Origin: Ectothiorhodospira shaposhnikovii | GTDB lineage: Bacteria > Pseudomonadota > Gammaproteobacteria > Ectothiorhodospirales > Ectothiorhodospiraceae | Assembly (NCBI RefSeq): GCF_016584105.1 | Contig: NZ_NRSM01000020.1 | Location: 1 to 64,000, forward strand | Direction of reading: 5' to 3' | Length of the DNA: 64,000 nt | In this document: in pieces, positions 7,092 through 15,681 of the stretch | How positions within the stretch are numbered: position 1 is the first letter of the stretch | How the letters are laid out: every line of letters begins with the position of its first letter | Program-made: the position numbers and the translations under genes | Notes under the pieces: generated by a model | Databases searched by the model: none | The model's input: only the letters and a program-made list of their open reading frames with translations | What the model was told of the DNA's origin: nothing

Positions 7092-8171
7092 TCAGGCATC
7101 GGTATCCCGGATCCAGGCGGGCAGGTTCAGGGGTCTGGGCGGGGGCGGGATCTCCAGCACCGGGACCTCCCGCGACCAGCTCCAGAAGACCGCCAGCAGC
7201 AGGACCGGGGGAATGCCGGTGGTCCACAGGGGCAAGGGCTCTTCGCGGCCCAGACCCAGCAGGTAAAGCACCGGCACCAGCGCCAGGATGCCCAGTACCC
7301 CCTGGACCGGCAGGCTGCGACGAAAGACCACCTGCCAGCGCCGACGCAGGAAGCGGGCATGAAAATCCTCGGGAGGACGGGAGAAGATCGCCACCAGATG
7401 GGAAATGGTCTGGGCAAACTTGTTTTCCGCGTCCTCGGAACGCTCGGGCTCCCGATGGGCCAGTTTGATCGTGGACTTCCAGCCGCTGTCCGTGGCCTGC
7501 AGGGGACGCCAGGCCCGGCCTCGCACGGCCAGCAGATCGGCGGGCAGGGTCACTTCCCCGGCAGGCGATTTTTCCAGCACCAGCTTGGCCGGCAGGCCTT
7601 CCACCTGACGGGCATCCAGGGTCAGGCGTCGACCGGCCACCACGGCCTCTCCGCCCGCAAAGCGCATGGGCCAGATTTCCCCGCCCTGCAGGCGGCGCCG
7701 CGCCACCCGACGGACGCGGTAATCCAGGGCCGCCAGCACCCCATCCACCCGCATGAACTGCTGCGCCGGAGCCACCTTGGTGAGCTGCCGGTAGACCCCT
7801 TCCACCGTGGTTCCTTCCACCTCAAGCCTGGCCTTGAGTCCCGAGGGATGGGCCAGGGTACGGACCAGGCGGAACTGGTCGGCCTTCGGGTTTTCCAGGG
7901 TGAGGGTTTCCGTCAGGGTCAGGCCGGCCAGACCCACCGACTCATGCTCGACGAGCTGGAAGACGAGGGTTCGTGCCTGCCGGTCCGTGGCCGCCAGATC
8001 CACCCGGCGGCCGTCCCGTGAAAAGGGCGCCACCAGTTTGAGAATTTCATGATGGGTCAGTGGGATCACCTTCCCTCCTTCGCCCTGTTCCGGATTTTGC
8101 TCCGGTGTTGGATTGGCGCCCACCATCCAGCGCAGCGTGGCGCCTAGGGGCATGGCTTTTCTGACTGGCAT
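7092..8171 (-). CDS. Hypothetical membrane-anchored protein of the MoxR/VWA operon
   Basis: This 359-residue protein of unknown function is mostly soluble and beta-rich in residues 30-270. Near the C-terminus are two hydrophobic segments (about 285-305 and 312-330, the first around VLGILALVPVLYLLGLG), followed by a Pro-rich tail. It should sit in the inner membrane as a hairpin with the large N-terminal domain in the cytoplasm. It is the first gene of the MoxR/DUF2201 operon, so it may be the membrane platform or the substrate of that ATPase pair. ATG at 8171 is the longest start; later Met codons at residues 7 and 16 are possible. Confidence 0.75.
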   Translation of the reverse strand: MPVRKAMPLGATLRWMVGANPTPEQNPEQGEGGKVIPLTHHEILKLVAPFSRDGRRVDLAATDRQARTLVFQLVEHESVGLAGLTLTETLTLENPKADQFRLVRTLAHPSGLKARLEVEGTTVEGVYRQLTKVAPAQQFMRVDGVLAALDYRVRRVARRRLQGGEIWPMRFAGGEAVVAGRRLTLDARQVEGLPAKLVLEKSPAGEVTLPADLLAVRGRAWRPLQATDSGWKSTIKLAHREPERSEDAENKFAQTISHLVAIFSRPPEDFHARFLRRRWQVVFRRSLPVQGVLGILALVPVLYLLGLGREEPLPLWTTGIPPVLLLAVFWSWSREVPVLEIPPPPRPLNLPAWIRDTDA

Positions 8172-8207
8172 AGTACGATATGTTTCCCCATGAATGTGCT
8201 GACCCTG

Positions 8208-8278
8208 CCGTCACTCCCGCGAAAGCGGGAGTCCAGAGGTTCTGCACGCACTGGATTCCCGCCTGCGCGGGAATGATG
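8208..8278. repeat. REP-like composite repeat, copy 1
   Basis: Two facing hairpin modules are present: GTCACTCCCGCGAAAGCGGG at 8210-8229 and its near-mirror CCCGCCTGCGCGGGAATGAT at 8258-8277. The core CCCGCG(N)CGGGA recurs in at least four other intergenic sites of this window. It lies in the divergent spacer between the MoxR operon and the DUF5610 gene. Confidence 0.85.
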
Positions 8279-8397
8279 GCTGGTCCAAAGGCCGGAATGA
8301 CAGCCTGGATTCAGGAATCCTTTTTTCCAGCATATCCCTAAAGTCGCTCAAGAGACTGCCGCTACAGTCAGCATACCCATCATTCCCGGAGTTCACC

Positions 8398-9558
8398 GTG
8401 GTCAAGATCAACACACCCGTCACGGTCCTTCCCAACACCCCCGATTTCAAGGCCAGAAATCAGGGGATGTCCCAGGCCGGTGGCCGTACCGACAGCGACA
8501 GCACCCGCGCACTCTCGAATCTGCAGAGCCGTATCCTGGAGGCCCTGGCCAAGCACACGCCCGGGATGAACGCGGCCGGTTTCAAGCAGCTCAAGGCAGA
8601 GGATTACACCCCGGACAAGGTGGCCGACCGGATCACCCAGTTCGTGGAAATGGGCCTGGCCAACGCCCGCGCCCGCGGGGCTTCCGAAGAACAGCTTCAA
8701 TCCATGTACGACAGCGCCATGAAAGGCGTCGAACGGGGCTTCAGGGAGGCCAGGGAGATCCTGGACGGCCTGAACCTGCTCAACGGCCGCATCGCCGAAC
8801 AGGTGGATGAAACGGAACGGCTCACTTTCAAGGGCCTGGCGGCCCTGGCACCCAATGGGCAGGGGCAGTCCCTGTCGTCTCTGACCAATCTGTCAGTGAT
8901 GCAGCGTTACAGTCGGGCCGAAAGCCTGGAGCTGACCCTGACCACCCGCGAGGGCGACAAGGTGACCATCCAGTTCCAGAGCGCAACCGATATCCAGGCA
9001 CGAGGCGGGATGAGCAGCGACGGCAATCAGTCGATGCAGTGGCTGGACGTGAGCCGCGCCGAGCAAAGCGGCTACCGGTTCTCGGTGCAGGGCGATCTCA
9101 ATGCCCAGGAGCTGGAAGCCATTGAGAATCTGGTGCGGGATGTGAGCAACCTGGCCAATGAGTTCTTCAACGGGGATGTGCAAAAGGCCTTCGAGATGGT
9201 CCCTGATCTGCGTTTTGACAGCAGCCAGCTGGCCTCCATGGATCTGAGCATGACCCGGGTGGAGCAATATTCGGCGGCGGCGCGGTATCAGCAGACCCAG
9301 CAGATCGAGGAAGGCGAGCGTGCCCGACCCGGCCTGCGCCTTGGCCAGCTCATGCGGGAGATGCAGGAGCAGTTCAACCGTTCGGTGCTGGCGTTCCTGG
9401 ATCGTCCCCAGGAAGAGGCGGGGCGGATCATGTCCGCGCTGGTACAGCAGGATGTGCGATTCCTTGAGGCCGGTGAATCCCAGCAGGCGCGGTTCCGGGA
9501 GAATCTGGAGCGGCTGTTGGGTGCCTTGCCCCGGCAGGAAGTGGACGGGGATGTTTGA
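8398..9558 (+). CDS. DUF5610 domain-containing protein
   Basis: The 386-residue protein carries a DUF5610-like N-terminal helical domain (about residues 40-150; ILEALAKHTPGMNAAGFKQL and ASEEQLQSMYDSAMKGVERG are characteristic). A middle domain (about 175-260) looks beta-rich, and the C-terminus is helical and Gln/Glu-rich. There is no signal peptide or membrane segment. GTG at 8398 is preceded by CGGAG at good spacing. DUF5610 proteins have no established function. The gene stands alone, between two REP-like repeats. Confidence 0.85.
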   Translation: MVKINTPVTVLPNTPDFKARNQGMSQAGGRTDSDSTRALSNLQSRILEALAKHTPGMNAAGFKQLKAEDYTPDKVADRITQFVEMGLANARARGASEEQLQSMYDSAMKGVERGFREAREILDGLNLLNGRIAEQVDETERLTFKGLAALAPNGQGQSLSSLTNLSVMQRYSRAESLELTLTTREGDKVTIQFQSATDIQARGGMSSDGNQSMQWLDVSRAEQSGYRFSVQGDLNAQELEAIENLVRDVSNLANEFFNGDVQKAFEMVPDLRFDSSQLASMDLSMTRVEQYSAAARYQQTQQIEEGERARPGLRLGQLMREMQEQFNRSVLAFLDRPQEEAGRIMSALVQQDVRFLEAGESQQARFRENLERLLGALPRQEVDGDV

Positions 9559-9584
9559 TCAGAGTTGAAGGCCTATCCGGAATC

Positions 9585-9613
9585 CGTCATTCCCGCTTTC
9601 GCGGGAATGACGG
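9585..9613. repeat. REP-like hairpin, single module, copy 2
   Basis: CGTCATTCCCGC and GCGGGAATGACG are perfect reverse complements around a short TTTC loop-side, the same core as the composite repeats elsewhere. It lies 27 bp past the DUF5610 stop and may act as a transcript end or mRNA stabiliser. Confidence 0.85.
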
Positions 9614-9652
9614 GAGGGGGAGCAGGGAGTGACGAGAGAGGCCGCCGGAGGT

Positions 9653-10072
9653 TCACGGCCGCCGATTGCGCCCCAGACCGGACAGCGGGTCCACGTCGCG
9701 CCAACCCATGAACAGCAGGGTGAACAGTCCGCCATGGAAGAACAGCGACGCCACCCCCAGATGCGACAACTGCCAGACCATGGCCGTGGCTCCGGCCATG
9801 GCCGCCACCCCCAGGGCATACCCCAACAGATACCGGCGGTCCACGGGCCTCAAAAGTCGCCAGCTCACGAGCGTCAGCGCCCCCAGGGTCAGCACCGTCT
9901 TGAGTCCGGCAAACCCCTTCAGCAAGGCCGCCGTGTCGGCGTCAACGGCCCGTGACGCCGCCGACTCGCCCAGTGACATCACCAGTAACACGGCCAGCAC
10001 GGCCCCCACCCAGGGCAGCAGAAGACGCCCATGGAAGGCGCCACGGGGGTGTTCAACGATGATGGATTTCAT
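9653..10072 (-). CDS. Hypothetical four-helix inner-membrane protein
   Basis: This 139-residue protein has about four hydrophobic segments: around residues 17-35 (LLPWVGAVLAVLLVMSLG), 52-70, 80-100 and 103-122. No catalytic motif is visible. It should be an integral inner-membrane protein of unknown role. The small gene to its right points the same way about 60 bp upstream, so the two may be cotranscribed. Confidence 0.7.
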   Translation of the reverse strand: MKSIIVEHPRGAFHGRLLLPWVGAVLAVLLVMSLGESAASRAVDADTAALLKGFAGLKTVLTLGALTLVSWRLLRPVDRRYLLGYALGVAAMAGATAMVWQLSHLGVASLFFHGGLFTLLFMGWRDVDPLSGLGRNRRP

Positions 10073-10135
10073 GGCATGCCCTCATCAGCAGATGATGAGG
10101 TTGGACCGCGGGCAGCGGGGAAAGTGGCATCGGGA

Positions 10136-10357
10136 TCAGTGGCCGCCTTCCCTGCCCGGCTCCGACATCTGCCGACGCCGTAAATCCTCATAGTGACGGC
10201 CGGCGCAGTAGTCGATCTTCCAGAAATACAGCAGGTTGATCAGGCGCCGCAGCAGGCACCAGCGCCTGTCACCTTCGGTGCAGAGGCGATAGGCCTTGCC
10301 CGGCAGGGATTCCGGCAGGTCCTGGTGGGATGGTTCAGCCTTCGGGGATTCCGTCAT
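10136..10357 (-). CDS. Small hypothetical protein
   Basis: This is a 73-residue open frame whose central part is rich in aromatic and basic residues (RRLINLLYFWKIDYCAGRHY). It has no recognisable domain. ATG at 10357 has a weak AGGA at longer than usual spacing; an upstream TTG at 10381 would extend it by eight residues. The composition looks protein-like rather than random, but support is limited to frame openness and context. Confidence 0.5.
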   Translation of the reverse strand: MTESPKAEPSHQDLPESLPGKAYRLCTEGDRRWCLLRRLINLLYFWKIDYCAGRHYEDLRRRQMSEPGREGGH

Positions 10358-10446
10358 GTCGGGGATCGTCCTGGGGGACAAGACAGTTGTCGAGCAGGCT
10401 ACCGCCAGCCCTTTTCCGGGTCAAGAGCCCCTTTGTGAACAAGGGG

Positions 10447-10487
10447 GCCCGAGGGAGGGTATTTGTGAAAAGCGCCCTCCCTCGGGC
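10447..10487 (-). terminator. Hairpin terminator downstream of trpB
   Basis: A perfect 13-bp stem, GCCCGAGGGAGGG with CCCTCCCTCGGGC (10447-10459 and 10475-10487), begins six bases after the trpB stop. A second smaller hairpin (CCCCTTTGTG/CAAGGGGG) follows at about 10428-10447. There is no strong T-run, so it may rely on stem strength or protect the 3' end. Confidence 0.75.
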
Positions 10488-10492
10488 GACTG

Positions 10493-11722
10493 TCAGAGAC
10501 CCAGGCGCTCCGCCACAAAGTCGGCATCCTTGTCGCCGCGACCGGAGAGGTTGATGAGGAAACGGGTGCCGGGTTCGGCTTCCCGGGCGGCCTTCATCAC
10601 CCAAGCCACCGCATGGGCGGATTCCAGGGCGGGAATGATCCCCTCCAGACGGGACAGGCTCATGAAGGCGTCCAGACAGGCATCGTCATCCTGGGCATGA
10701 TATTCAGCGCGGCCGATGTCCTTGAGATAGCTGTGCTCGGGGCCGACGGAAGGGTAATCCAGGCCGGAGGCAATGGAATACACCGGCTGAGGCTCACCAG
10801 CCTCATCCTGCAGCATGTAGGAGTGGAACCCGTGCATGGTGCCCGGCTTGCCGTAGGTCAGGGTGGCGGCATGATCACCCAGGCCCAGACCGCGGCCACT
10901 GGGCTCCACCCCCACCAGGCGCACCCCCAGATCCTTCATGAAACCGGAGAACATACCCATGGCATTGGAACCCCCGCCCACGCAGGCCACCACATAGTCC
11001 GGCAGCTCGCCCTTGAGGGTCAGGAACTGCTCCCGGGCCTCACGGCCAATGATGGACTGGAAGTCCCGCACCATCATGGGGAAGGGATGCGGCCCCACCA
11101 CGGAACCGATGGCATAGAAGAAGTTCTGCGGGTCCTTCATGTATTCCTCGAAGGCGCTGTCCACGGCGTCCTTGAGGGTGCGGGTGCCGGTCTCCACGCT
11201 GACCAGCTTGGCGCCCAGGATCTTCATCTTGGTGACGTTGGGGTGTTCTTTCTCGATGTCCACGGCACCCATGTGGATCTCGCAGGGCAGACCCACCAGG
11301 GCACAGGCGGTGGCCATGGCCACGCCGTGCTGACCGGCACCGGTCTCGGCAAGAACCTTGGTCTTGCCCATGTGCTTGGCCAGCAGGGCCTCGCCCAGGG
11401 CATGGTTGATCTTGTGGGCGCCGGTGTGGTTCAGGTCTTCCCGCTTGAGGTAGATCTCGGCCCGACCACCGCAATGGGCAGTCAGGCGCTTGGCGTGATA
11501 GATGGGGCTGGGACGCCCGACGTAATAGGTATACAGCTCCGCCAGTTCGTTCTGGTAGGCCTCGGTCTGGCGGATGGCCAGAAAGGCCTGGGCGATATCA
11601 TCCATGATGGCCTTGAGATGGGGAGGCACCGCCTGACCGCCGTAAGGACCAAAACAGCCATTGGCATCGGGGGTGGGCTGTTCGAGCAGGGCTTGCAGAT
11701 CGGTGGCCGGGGCTTTGTTCAT
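10493..11722 (-). CDS. trpB: Tryptophan synthase beta subunit
   Basis: The product is the PLP enzyme that condenses indole with L-serine to tryptophan, working in an alpha2-beta2 complex with TrpA. It has 409 residues, normal for TrpB1. The PLP lysine lies in [20 protein letters not shown] near residue 95, the phosphate-binding glycine loop is [10 protein letters not shown], and the C-terminal SGRGDKD is present. No trpA, trpF or trpC lies beside it; the flanks are a small unknown gene and zapE. The trp genes are therefore split, as in several gammaproteobacteria, or this is a stand-alone copy. A strong hairpin follows the stop. Confidence 0.97.
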   Translation of the reverse strand: MNKAPATDLQALLEQPTPDANGCFGPYGGQAVPPHLKAIMDDIAQAFLAIRQTEAYQNELAELYTYYVGRPSPIYHAKRLTAHCGGRAEIYLKREDLNHTGAHKINHALGEALLAKHMGKTKVLAETGAGQHGVAMATACALVGLPCEIHMGAVDIEKEHPNVTKMKILGAKLVSVETGTRTLKDAVDSAFEEYMKDPQNFFYAIGSVVGPHPFPMMVRDFQSIIGREAREQFLTLKGELPDYVVACVGGGSNAMGMFSGFMKDLGVRLVGVEPSGRGLGLGDHAATLTYGKPGTMHGFHSYMLQDEAGEPQPVYSIASGLDYPSVGPEHSYLKDIGRAEYHAQDDDACLDAFMSLSRLEGIIPALESAHAVAWVMKAAREAEPGTRFLINLSGRGDKDADFVAERLGL

Positions 11723-11940
11723 GGATGTCTACTCTCGTTCAAAATCGGCGATGGACTCAAACTGGATCAAACAGGCTGTCAACGACCCGTAATGCTAACC
11801 GCCCAGCCCCAACCTGAACAGTGCCGGTTGTAATGACGACTTCCGGCCCATGCCCCCCTGAAAAAAGCGGCATTGACTTATCACCATATCGCTTCATGAT
11901 ATGCTCCATTGTTACATGACCGTTTCACAGAGCCTGCGCC

Positions 11941-13035
11941 ATGCCGCAACATCGCCCACTGCTCAAAGATGATTTACAGGACAAGGTCCTGGACCCGGCC
12001 CAGGAGCGGGCCTGGCAGCATCTTCAGCGCATTCGTGACACCCTGCTCTCCGCCCCGCCCCGCCCCGCCCGCAGCCACGCCATCACCCGCTGGCTGCGCC
12101 GGACACCCGTCCCCCCCGAACCCGTGCGCGGCCTCTATCTCTGGGGCGACGTGGGGCGTGGCAAGACCTTCCTGGTGGACCGGTTCTTCGAGGCACTGCC
12201 CATGAAAGACAAGCTGCGGCTGCATTTTCACCGTTTCATGCAGCGGGTCCATGCCGAACTCAAGACCCTCAAGGACCAGCCCGATCCCATCCGCGTCGTC
12301 AGCCGCCGGCTGGCCACGGCGCGGGTGCTCTGCCTTGATGAGTTCTTCGTCTCCGACATCACCGATGCGGTGCTCCTGCATCGCCTGCTGGCGGGACTGA
12401 TGGAAAACGGGGTCACACTGATCACCACCTCCAACATCCCACCCCGGGAACTGTACAAGGACGGCCTGCAACGGGACCTGTTCCTGCCCGCCATCGACAT
12501 CCTGCACCGTCATCTGGAAGTCGTGCATCTGGACGGGGCCGTGGACTACCGGCTGCGGGCCCTGGAGCAGGCAGAGATCTACCACGCCCCACTGGATGAT
12601 GCCGCCGAAACGCGACTCACGGAAACCTTCCTTTCCCTGGCGCCGGAACCCGGCACCCAGGGGGGAACACTGACCGTGGAAGGACGGGACATCCCGGTGC
12701 AAAGGCTGGCCGACGGGGTGGTCTGGTTTGATTTCAAGGACATCTGCGATGGCCCCCGCAGCCAGCTGGACTATGTGGAAATCGCAAGGGAATTTCACAC
12801 TGTGCTGGTCTCCGGGCTGCCGGTCATGGATGCCGCCATGGAAAATGCCGCGCGGCGATTCCTGGCCATGGTGGATGAATTCTATGACCGCAAGGTCAAG
12901 CTGATCGTATCGGCTGAAGCCCGCCCGGAGCAGATCTACCAGGGGCAGCGACTGCGGTTCGAATACCAGCGCTGTGTCAGCCGCCTTCTGGAGATGCAGT
13001 CTCGGGCATATCTGGCCAGTCCTCACCTGCCCTGA
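11941..13035 (+). CDS. zapE: Cell division protein ZapE (AFG1-like ATPase)
   Basis: This 364-residue P-loop ATPase of the ZapE/AFG1 family associates with the Z-ring and modulates FtsZ bundling in an ATP-dependent way. Walker A is GDVGRGKT near residue 70 and Walker B is VLCLDEFF near 130, followed by TTSNIPP and the C-terminal family block RFEYQRCVSRLLEMQS. Upstream, TTGACT at 11873 lies 18 bp before TGATAT at 11897, a plausible promoter. A small palindrome, CATATC-GCTTCAT-GATATG, overlaps that -10 region and could be an operator. A weak GGGACA/TGTCCC hairpin lies at 13057-13077, just beyond the stop. Confidence 0.95.
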   Translation: MPQHRPLLKDDLQDKVLDPAQERAWQHLQRIRDTLLSAPPRPARSHAITRWLRRTPVPPEPVRGLYLWGDVGRGKTFLVDRFFEALPMKDKLRLHFHRFMQRVHAELKTLKDQPDPIRVVSRRLATARVLCLDEFFVSDITDAVLLHRLLAGLMENGVTLITTSNIPPRELYKDGLQRDLFLPAIDILHRHLEVVHLDGAVDYRLRALEQAEIYHAPLDDAAETRLTETFLSLAPEPGTQGGTLTVEGRDIPVQRLADGVVWFDFKDICDGPRSQLDYVEIAREFHTVLVSGLPVMDAAMENAARRFLAMVDEFYDRKVKLIVSAEARPEQIYQGQRLRFEYQRCVSRLLEMQSRAYLASPHLP

Positions 13036-13195
13036 CGGGCGTCATTTGATCCCGGCGGGACAATAATTTAATGTCCCCTCATTATCCTGACTGAACGCGG
13101 GGGTTCTCACCGATCCCGGTGGTGAATTCCTGTTCATGGCATCACCGACTGACTGTCCAGCCGGGACTCACCCATAGCGGCCAAGGTGTTTCACC

Positions 13196-14446
13196 ATGCT
13201 GACCAAGCATCCTGACGATCTTTCCCACCATGCAGAGGCACTTCATGAACTGATGGAGTCCCATCCCGAACACGCTGACGTGATTCATCGGGAGCTGCTG
13301 CAGTTGCAGTTACGGGAATCCGTCCACATGTTCGCGGAACTGCTGGAGATGCAGATGGACCCCCTCGACGAGAACGTGGTGATCCTGCATGACCTGCGCC
13401 TTGAGCATGAAGACCAGGTGGTGGAGATCGATCATCTTCTCATCAATCGCAACCTGCAGATCACCCTGGTGGATTCCGTCCTGATCGGCTGCGGATCCTT
13501 GCGCATCAACGCGGAAGGGGAAAGTCTCATCTGGTCCGAGGACAACAGTCGCTGGCTGACGGCCGTCAGGCAGCCATTTCCGGAGTTGGCGGAAAAGGCC
13601 CTGATCCTGGGACAGATCCTGGATGAAGGCTGGTGGCCCAAGCGCCTGGGCATCTCCCTGGCCCACCCCATCGAGACCTGCCTGGTGGTGGACGACCATG
13701 ACCGGGTCATACTGGATGATCCGGCCACTTATGAATCCCGCGTCATCAAGCTGGGGGATTTCCTGCCCTGGTACAGCAAACAGCGCATGAAGACTCCCCT
13801 CACCCAGGGTGTGAAGGCCCTTGTACGCAGGGCTACCAATCGGGTGGACCTGAATACCCTGGAGCGGATCGCCTTCGATCTGGCGGACCGCCACCAGCCT
13901 GCCCCGGTGGATTATTTCCAGCGACTGCATCTGGATCAGCCCGCTCCCGTACCCATGGAAGCGCGGGACGAGACCGATGTGATGGATGATGAGGCACAGC
14001 CCGCGGAAGCGACCGGATCCGCTGCCCCCCCCGAGACCACCGGGGCAGCGACACCACACACGACCCCCGCGACCGATTCGAAACCGGAGTCCCGCAAGTC
14101 CCGGCGCAAGAAAGCCGGTCACGCGCAGTCGCCCCAGTCTTCCAGTGCCCCGGCAGCCAAGGTCGGGGAAACCGGACAGGCCGATGACAAAGGCGCCGAA
14201 GAGGATGATCGGCAGCCCTCATCCCGGATTGCCGCGGCACTGAAGATGAAAACCCCCGAATTCCTTGCCGACATGGAGTCCAGGGGGCTGCTGAAAAGAA
14301 ACAGCAAGGATCAGCTGGAACTGACCCCGGCAGGTCGCAAGATCGGGGGCAAGGCCAAGGGACGCGGCGGCAACCGTTCCTTCTCCTGGCCCAGGTCGTC
14401 GATCGAGGCCCTGTTCCACTCATCCCCACCGAACCCGGAGCCTTGA
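13196..14446 (+). CDS. NERD-like domain protein with disordered basic linker
   Basis: This is a 416-residue protein. Residues about 20-200 resemble a NERD nuclease-related domain: a helix, then VVILHDLRLEHEDQVVEIDHLLINR, matching the family pattern of a conserved Asp in a DHL turn. The next strand reads LVDSVLIGCGSL, where active NERD nucleases carry an E-x-K triad, so the catalytic residues look altered. Residues about 250-345 are a Pro/Ala/Ser/Lys-rich disordered linker. The C-terminal 60 residues (RIAAALKMKTPEFLADMESR) form a small basic module that could bind nucleic acid. Function is unknown, and the NERD link is by eye. Confidence 0.7.
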   Translation: MLTKHPDDLSHHAEALHELMESHPEHADVIHRELLQLQLRESVHMFAELLEMQMDPLDENVVILHDLRLEHEDQVVEIDHLLINRNLQITLVDSVLIGCGSLRINAEGESLIWSEDNSRWLTAVRQPFPELAEKALILGQILDEGWWPKRLGISLAHPIETCLVVDDHDRVILDDPATYESRVIKLGDFLPWYSKQRMKTPLTQGVKALVRRATNRVDLNTLERIAFDLADRHQPAPVDYFQRLHLDQPAPVPMEARDETDVMDDEAQPAEATGSAAPPETTGAATPHTTPATDSKPESRKSRRKKAGHAQSPQSSSAPAAKVGETGQADDKGAEEDDRQPSSRIAAALKMKTPEFLADMESRGLLKRNSKDQLELTPAGRKIGGKAKGRGGNRSFSWPRSSIEALFHSSPPNPEP

Positions 14447-14536
14447 AGCGCCGCCTGTGCCATCATCCCTGCAACTATGACATCCAGGGCAACAAGCTAT
14501 AACCCAACAATATAAATAAATAAACTGTGAAAAGGA

Positions 14537-14542
14537 TATAAT
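14537..14542 (+). promoter_or_regulatory. Candidate -10 element for the HD-GYP/kinase operon
   Basis: A consensus TATAAT sits 32 bp before the GTG start of the HD-GYP gene, in an AT-rich island within otherwise GC-rich DNA. No good -35 is seen at 17 bp spacing, so an activator or an extended -10 may be involved. Confidence 0.4.
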
Positions 14543-14573
14543 CCGACTTCAACGCCCGCGAGAGCCCGATACA

Positions 14574-15665
14574 GTGGACAAGCCCACCGTCCTGATCGTG
14601 GATGATGAACCTGTAAACCTGTCGATCCTGACAAGTTTGCTGAGTTCCGATTATCGGGTCAGGGCGGTGAATTCCGGCCACCAGGCCCTGCGCGCGGCGG
14701 CATCCGAGCCAAGACCCGATCTCATCCTGCTGGATGTGGTGATGCCCGGGATGGACGGTTATGACGTCCTTGAGGTGCTGCGCGCTCAACCGGATACCCG
14801 GGATATCCCGGTGATTTTTCTCACGGCCCTGAGCGATACCGTGGATGAGGAACGGGGTCTGGAGTGCGGTGCCCGGGACTACATCACCAAGCCCATCAAG
14901 CCCTCCATCCTGCTGGCTCGCGTACGCAGTCAGATCGACATCAAGCAGGCGCGCGAGTTTCTGCAGAGCAAGAATGCCTATCTGGAGGCGGAGATTGCCC
15001 GCCGCATGGCGGACAACGAGATGGCCCAGCAGGTGAGTATCCGCGCCCTGGCGCACCTGGCGGAAACCCGTGATCCGGAAACCGGCAATCACATACTGCG
15101 CACCCAGGTCTATGTCCGCCTGCTGGCGGAGCAACTCCGCTCTCATCCCCGCTTCCGGGCTGCACTCCCCCCCCCGACCATTGATCTGCTGGCCAAATCC
15201 GCCCCCCTGCATGACATCGGCAAGGTCGGCATTCCTGACAGCATCCTGCTCAAACCCGGCCCTCTCACCGAGGCGGAATGGGTGATCATGAAGACCCACT
15301 CCCGGCTCGGTTTCGACGCCATCGAGCGAACCGAGGCGGATGTGAAAAAACCGATCCCCTTTCTGACCCTGGCCAAGGAGATCGCCCGCTGGCACCACGA
15401 ACGGTGGGATGGCAGCGGCTATCCGGACGGGCTGGCCGGAGAGTACATCCCCCTGTCCGCCCGCATCATGACGGTGGCCGATGTCTTCGACGCCATGACC
15501 TCGGCAAGGATCTACAAACCGGCACTGCCCATGACACAGGCACGGGACTTCATCGGTGATGCCCGCGGACGGCACTTCGACCCCGACGTGACCGATGCCT
15601 TCCTCGGCAACTTTCAACGGTTCGTCAGCGTCGCCCGAACGCATGCCGATCCGCTAACCAGTTGA
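14574..15665 (+). CDS. Response regulator with HD-GYP cyclic-di-GMP phosphodiesterase
   Basis: The 363-residue RpfG-type protein has an N-terminal receiver (about 1-120; acidic DDE pocket and phospho-acceptor Asp in [13 protein letters not shown] near residue 55; KPIKP lysine). A short coiled linker joins it to an HD-GYP domain (about 150-345). The HD-GYP signature is intact: [10 protein letters not shown] near 212 and [11 protein letters not shown] near 274, so c-di-GMP hydrolysis is expected. The start is GTG at 14574. The hybrid kinase gene begins 16 bp after the stop, so the pair should be cotranscribed, and the kinase is the likely phosphodonor. Confidence 0.93.
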   Translation: MDKPTVLIVDDEPVNLSILTSLLSSDYRVRAVNSGHQALRAAASEPRPDLILLDVVMPGMDGYDVLEVLRAQPDTRDIPVIFLTALSDTVDEERGLECGARDYITKPIKPSILLARVRSQIDIKQAREFLQSKNAYLEAEIARRMADNEMAQQVSIRALAHLAETRDPETGNHILRTQVYVRLLAEQLRSHPRFRAALPPPTIDLLAKSAPLHDIGKVGIPDSILLKPGPLTEAEWVIMKTHSRLGFDAIERTEADVKKPIPFLTLAKEIARWHHERWDGSGYPDGLAGEYIPLSARIMTVADVFDAMTSARIYKPALPMTQARDFIGDARGRHFDPDVTDAFLGNFQRFVSVARTHADPLTS

Positions 15666-15681
15666 TCAATGGGGTCCGATC

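Noticed and set aside
8208-8278. CRISPR repeat units
   Set aside because: The repeats are dispersed inverted hairpins between genes, not regularly spaced direct repeats with unique spacers.
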